Part shown: piece by piece, positions 58,987 to 64,000 of the stretch
Layout of the letters: every line of letters begins with the position of its first letter
Numbering within the stretch: the stretch's first letter is position 1
Origin: Megaleporinus macrocephalus
Taxonomy: Eukaryota > Chordata > Actinopteri > Characiformes > Anostomidae
Reading direction: 5' to 3'
Assembly: GCA_021613375.1 (NCBI GenBank)
Contig: CM038719.1
Location: 36,307,120 to 36,371,119 of the forward strand
Length of the DNA: 64,000 bases
The notes under the pieces: model-generated
The model's database searches: none
What the model was told of the DNA's origin: nothing
The model's input: only the letters and a program-made list of their open reading frames with translations
Program-made: the position numbers and the translations under genes

Positions 58987-59764
58987 TATATATATATATC
59001 AGAATATATCAGAAAGCTATATAATATTAGCGGAAACCTGTTTGGTGCTATATACATTAATTTTAAAATGGTTCTTTAAATAACCACATTCAACAGGCTT
59101 TACCTCATACAGAAGAACCATTTCCAGGAAACCATGTTCATGGGTCTGTATGGTTCATTGAGTTGAAAACACATTTAAGTGCTTTTGCATTGAGTGACCT
59201 TGAACATAATACTTAGAATTTACTACTTATATAGTATTTTTGCACTTCAAAGTATATGACTAGGTTTTGATTTAGGTCTCATTTGATCAATTTAAAATAG
59301 AACTTTAACTATATTTACTTTATGTGTACTCACCAGTGGACACGCATAAAAATAAATAACAGATACTCAGGATAAAGAACATATCTGTGTTCTTTATACA
59401 TTTTTATAAATTCCAAACAAATATTGTACTGGGTGTTTTTGTGCAGGACAAGAATACTTAATATCTTGATTAAAAGGAAAAGACCAAATATACAGTATAC
59501 TTAGTTTAACTGTGTTCAGTACATAATTTGTGTTGTAGACCAATTAAGCAGAGTCATCAGAAATTATATAGTATACAAAAATCTGATGTAAGGGGACAAG
59601 ACATCAATAGGGAGTGAAGCTGAGAGGTCATCACCACTTTCTTAAATCTTCATCATGCTGTTATTTTCCTTCTCCTCTTGCTGGGACATCCCTCCTTATC
59701 AGCAATCTCGGATTTGCTCTGATTCCTTTTTCTTTTGTGGCTCTGAATGTTGATGACTACCTGT
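58987..59764. other. intron sequence, nothing recognised
   Basis: AT-rich with a short (TA)n directly at the MITE end. No exon or element. Confidence 0.4.
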
Positions 59765-60800
59765 GTATTATGCATCTTCTTCCTCTGAAATGTTCAACTT
59801 TCTCTTATGAGATATAGTTGAGATACATGTCTGGTTACGACTGGAAGGTGTAAAGTAGTAAAGATTGGAGAAGCCCACTCTGCAAATGGTGTCAACAAAT
59901 GGTGGTGACATGAGCTCACTCTCTGTTCCATCTTGCTCAGACAGGAGCTCATGTGTTGAAGGCTCAGGTGTTAGAAGGACCGTCTCTATCCTGACCTGAC
60001 TTAGGTGCCTCCTCTGCCAGCTGTGTCTCCTGCAGGGAAGACAGGTTTGGTGTAAATGTGGAACCTGGTGAGCACCCATCACTTCCCATGCTACATGCCT
60101 TCTGTGGAAGGATGATGAGGAGGTGGAGTCCTCTAAGCACTGTGGTGGTTGAGAAGTGCCTTACTCATCCTGACCACTTGATGAGGAGTCCACTGTTGGA
60201 AATGGAAGAACAATTAATTTGCTTCGGTTCACAGTGGTCATCTCCTGCATAGGCATACTAAGGCCAATGTCGCCATCAGACATGGGTGGTTGGAGGACTG
60301 CAGAGCTGTCTGCTGGATTAAAAGAAGCAGATACAACTTTAGCACTGCACCCCGGCTGTGGTGCAGAAGAAGCTGGTAAATGTACCTCAGACACCAATCC
60401 TGGTTCAAATGGCATCCTCATGTTGAGGTGTTTGAAAAGTAAAGAGGGAGCCCATTTTCGGTGGACGACTAAATGATGAGGAGGATGAGGAGTCAGATTG
60501 GGAAGTGCTGGTCTCATCCTGATCACTTGGTGAGAAGGCCAATCTACTGGTAGTGCCATCAGGTGTGGATGATGATGTGTCACAGGAACAATTCATTTGC
60601 TTTGATTCGTCTTGATCCACAACCTAGCCAAGGGCAACGTCGCCATAGGACGTCATGGGTTGGACTGCAGGGCTGCTTGCTGGTTTCAGAGAAGCAGTTG
60701 AATTTCCACCTACAGCATTACTACTGTGGTGCAGGAGAAGCTGTTAAAAGTGGCTTCAACTGCAGTCCTTGCTGAAATGGCGGGTCAGTAATGCCATGCT
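59765..60800 (-). pseudogene. decayed duplicates of the Ser/Thr-rich minus-strand exon
   Basis: On the minus strand, fragments repeat the exon at 61089-60805: SDQDETSTSQSDSSSSSSF (60560-60460 region) and SSSSGQDE followed by a stop (near 60165). Between them the block around CTCTGCAGTCCAACC...GATGGCGACATTGGCCTTAG recurs twice at about 350 bp spacing. In-frame stops and frame changes separate the pieces. The last frame, 60082-59768, includes HKRKLNISEEEDA before a stop. These may be exons of a repetitive gene or dead duplicates. Confidence 0.35.
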
Positions 60801-60804
60801 ATCC

Positions 60805-61089
60805 TCAGGTTAACGAATACTCATCACTTTCCATGACACATGGAGTAGAAGATGGGGCAGGAGAAGAGGGTGCTGAGCTGCTGTCAGTAGACGGAATGCT
60901 AGATGATGAGAATGTGGTGTCAGATTGGGAACTGCTAGTCTCACCCTGACTACTTAATGATAAGTCTGATACAACAATGGATCCTGTGTTATCAGTGACA
61001 CTCACTGCCGGCTCACTTGTGTGTGAGATGTCTGTTGTGGGTGCAATGAGAGCTGGTTTCAGAGGCTGATTTACTCTCAGCACCGCACA
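60805..61089 (-). CDS. possible exon 2 of a Ser/Thr-rich minus-strand gene
   Basis: Acceptor TTCTGTTACTTTTGCAG on the minus strand, then CAVLRVNQPLKPALIAPTT and a long Ser/Thr/Asp-rich stretch ending ESDEYSLT and TGA. The frame starts in phase 0. No domain recognised; likely disordered. It lies in slc25a23 intron 1 on the opposite strand. Confidence 0.35.
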   Translation of the reverse strand, partial: CAVLRVNQPLKPALIAPTTDISHTSEPAVSVTDNTGSIVVSDLSLSSQGETSSSQSDTTFSSSSIPSTDSSSAPSSPAPSSTPCVMESDEYSLT

Positions 61090-61120
61090 CTGCAAAAGTA
61101 ACAGAATGATTCAGTATCTA

Positions 61121-62089
61121 GTAGAAATGGACCGATCAGCGTTTTTGAGGCCAATTCCAATCGGCAATCACCTTTCAGTGCGATTGGCTGATAGCCTATA
61201 CCGATTGAGGGCTACATGTTATTAGCGGAGCCAAGTCATGAAACATGGTCTAAACTGGTTTATTACCATTTTTAACGAGCTCATGTGAAACAGTATAATA
61301 TTTGTAACTAAATTAGAAGTTGGTCTATGTGGGAGTAAACCGCTTGATACAGCTCCAGAAGAGGAACATCTGAAAAGTATCTCTACCAGGAACAGCAGAG
61401 CGTGAATCCAGGTGGAATATTAAGCAGCAGAATGAACGTCTTCTACAGCCGAGAAGAGCTGCTTATCTAGAACTATAAACTCAATCACTCTGGCTGTGGT
61501 TCTTTAGCTCTCTGGCTGTTTCTGCTGCTGTTCTGTTCATACCGGTCAGATCTGGTCTGTTCTGGGTTGTTTGTTTTGTGTTAGCTGTGTGTGTAGCTCT
61601 GCTGTTTGCTGATACTCACTGTGTTCAGCTGTGTGGTGTCTCTGAAGTGTGTATCAGTTTAGTGTGTTAAATGTCTTTGTCTTGGTTCCCGCGAGTGACG
61701 CTGATTTTACTAATTTTACAGATGTTATAAACTGTCCTGGATGAGTCTGAGTCACATACGGTAACAAACTGCCAGACGGACAATGTTTTCTTTCTGCACG
61801 TGCGATGAACGCTTAAACTGTTCTTGCGAAGCCACTGCTTCAGTCAGTCTGTGTAAAATGAAAGGGTGTGTATATCCACCTCGTGGTTCAGATAGGAATT
61901 GCAGGGAGGGGGTTCTCCTCTTCCTGGATGAAATGCTAGCTGGAAAGACAGAAATTAAGCTAATTTGTTTAACGCCATCAATCGGCTCTTGGGATCGGCT
62001 AAATTTGAGAAATATCGGCCGATCGTAAATCACATATTATAATATGTATCGCCGATACCGATACATGGCCAATCGATCCTTCCATCTCT
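61121..62089. mobile_element. non-autonomous hAT-like element, 969 bp
   Basis: Ends read (G)TAGAAATGGACCGATC on the left and TAGAGATGGAAGGATC on the right (reverse complement), flanked by AGTATCTA at 61113-61120 and 62090-62097. Subterminal GGCCAAT and ATCGGC-type motifs are shared by both ends. The local 21-bp tandem repeat also contains AGTATCTA, which weakens the target-duplication evidence. No full transposase. Confidence 0.7.
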
Positions 62090-62190
62090 AGTATCTACTA
62101 TAAATGATTTAGTATTTACTATAACTGATTTAGTATCTACTATAAATTCTTCAGTATCTACTGTGAATTATTGAGAATCTATTATGAACT
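62090..62190. repeat. short tandem repeat, ~27-bp unit
   Basis: Four diverged units of AGTATCTACTATAAATGATT-type sequence adjoining the hAT element. Confidence 0.8.
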
Positions 62191-62199
62191 ATTCAGTAC

Positions 62200-62391
62200 G
62201 TACCTTTTAGTAAGGTCTTCTTTAGGAAGCGAGGAAACTGGTGAGCTGTCGCCATCACTTTCCGAGCTACTCAGAGTCAGGAATGAGGCATCCTGAGCTC
62301 TTGGCAAGGAGTCAGATTCAATAACTGATCCAGAATTATCTTTAACGCTGGTGTCAGTGTCAACACTCTCTGTTGACTCCCTGGACTCCAT
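62200..62391 (-). CDS. possible exon 1 of a Ser/Thr-rich minus-strand gene
   Basis: On the minus strand ATG at 62391 opens MESRESTESVDTDTSVKDNS and continues as an acidic, Ser-rich sequence (TLSSSESDGDSSPVSS, PKEDLTK). Two overlapping donors are present: GTACGT after position 62204 (phase 2) and GTACTG after 62200 (phase 0). Only the second keeps frame with the exon at 61089. No known family; possibly a lineage-specific disordered protein. Confidence 0.4.
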
Positions 62392-64000
62392 AATCTCCCA
62401 TAATAATACAATGAGAAAATTAATAAATAGCCTTAATGAAGTTATAACAAAATCAGAATGAAATATTAATAAAATAAAATTATAGTAAAATTAAGTTACA
62501 CTGAAACGTATATTAAATTATAGCCATAAAAATTATAGCCTTAATAATTCCTCATATTTCCAAAGTTCGGATCTCAGATAACAGCAGAGAACTTTACAGG
62601 AATTGACTACAAATATATAATTGTAGTAAATTATTTTCTTGGAGTTTTTTGAATAAATTACTTAATCTATACGTATAAGAATGTTTAAAATCTAGATTAC
62701 TGAATCTGAGTCTACAGTGTGTACATTTTATTTCATTCACCATTTAGCAAATTCAGTACATGGAAACTTATAACATGCCTTTATCTAAGGGTTACCTGCA
62801 AGGTGTTAATATATGTTAGAAGTGCTCTGAATTGAGAATGTCAGTGCAGACTGAAGTGTACTCCTGATGGAAATGAGTGTGTGTATGTGTGTTTGAGCGC
62901 TGTGGCCTGCTATTAGAATGTGTGAGTGTGTTAGTCATGTGCTGTAAGGCAGAAGGACAGATTAGTGCTAGTTCACAGTGTGCTTAAACGGCTGCTGCCA
63001 GGCCTCAGTGCATTCAGACAGAAGCTGATTATCATATTATTACCATTTTTATACCTTTTACTGGTTCAAATGTAAAAGCATGAAGGAACATAAGGAAGCA
63101 ATGATCACTGAATGATAATGATAATGGTTATTTGATTGTAGACTGTTATAACACAAAGAGCGCTACAGTTAGAGCATCTAAATGAATTGAAGTTCATCAG
63201 ACAATAAAGGCTGAATGGATCTTCTGCTATACACACATGCACACGAATCCGGGGCAGATATTGATCAGGTAAAGGTGACAGACAACCCAAACACTCTGAA
63301 TGGAGTAGAACGGAATCTGATTAGCTTCGATAAGAGTAATTGACTTCAATTAGATACCAATCTATTCAATTCCAAGAAGAACCAGACATTTGCTATAGAG
63401 TCTTGAAGAGATATAATTGTACGCAGAGAGGAACCCTGTGGAGCAGCCAGGCCTTTAGATAAGGCCTAATAGGATAATTTTCAGGTCATTTTAAAAATTA
63501 TATATTATTTATAAATTATCATGCCTGCTTTATTTGAAGTCTAGAGCTATATCAGTTATTCTTTCAATTGTAAAAGAGCTTACAGTTTTGAATCAGCCAG
63601 CTATTCAATCCAGTTTTTTCTCTGTGGTGTCTTTATTATCAACACCTGTATCTATACTGTTAGTCCATTTTATCACCTCCACATACCAAATAGGAGCTCT
63701 TTGTAGTTACAGACTAATACTTTTGCATATTTTAGACCCCTTTTACCCTTTTCTTCAATGGTCAGGACCCCCACTGGACCACCACAGAGCAGGTATTATT
63801 TAGGTGATGGATCAAATATAGAGAGAAACAAGGTCTCTCACTGTAAATACCAGCTGTAGGTTTCTTAAACAGGTTTCAGTCAGTTGTTAGAAATGTTAGA
63901 AAACAGCAGCGGCAGCTCTATGAGGCACCTTAAGCTGATTGTTTAAAAACCCTTTATTGTATCAATAAGTGTATTTTCACAAATAAGAACACCAGATCTG
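62392..64000. other. no gene seen to window end
   Basis: AT-rich. If the minus-strand gene is real, its promoter should lie around 62400-62700, but no CpG cluster or TATA box stands out. 63060-63470 is a unique block with many ATTA sites. 63925-64000 shares a short interspersed motif with 51000-51075. Confidence 0.4.

Overview
The window is nuclear DNA from a vertebrate, almost certainly a teleost fish. It has split genes with GT-AG introns, two CpG-rich promoters, many tandem repeats and several fish-type mobile elements (Tc1/mariner, hAT and Harbinger MITEs, an L2/Maui-type LINE end, tRNA-derived SINEs). From memory, the interspersed family at 27.1-27.5 kb and the telomere-like 25-bp minisatellite resemble repeats of characins and catfishes, so an otophysan, perhaps characiform, source is my best guess. 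This is inference, not a database result.

Layout: 1-14.5 kb holds no gene I can support. It contains two minisatellites, a long GA/CT tract with a possible non-coding first exon, a MITE, LINE ends and interspersed repeats. From 14.56 to 21.43 kb there is a minisatellite of roughly 275 units, each carrying the telomere hexamer CCCTAA, with a 2,334-bp higher-order duplication. From 21.4 to 24.3 kb lie transposon and SINE remnants.

From 24.3 to 47.7 kb, plus strand, lies a complete multi-exon gene of the CC2D1A/CC2D1B (lethal giant discs) family. I joined 17 coding exons; every junction keeps phase and the result is an open 493-codon frame. The product is short for the family: one DM14-like unit, the conserved region before the C2 domain, and the C2 domain. 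Two features stand out. The start exon lies in an array of five tandem copies. The 3' end offers two alternative terminal exon sets: one ends in a prenylation-type CaaX box (CSVL), the other, through a 21-nt microexon, does not. Each has its own poly(A) signal.

From 47.8 to 53.6 kb there is an unexplained GC-rich open segment, Tc1 debris and a minisatellite. At 53.64-54.45 kb are the CpG-island promoter and first coding exon of slc25a23 (SCaMC-3, mitochondrial ATP-Mg/Pi carrier), with the first EF-hand and a strong donor. The rest of that gene lies beyond the right edge or was not found. Its first intron contains decayed repeats, a Tc1-type MITE (58.5 kb) and a minus-strand Ser/Thr-rich possible gene (62.4-59.8 kb) whose putative intron holds a 969-bp hAT element.

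The two recognised genes have no direct functional link that I can see. CC2D1 proteins act in ESCRT-III/endosomal trafficking; SCaMC-3 acts at the inner mitochondrial membrane.
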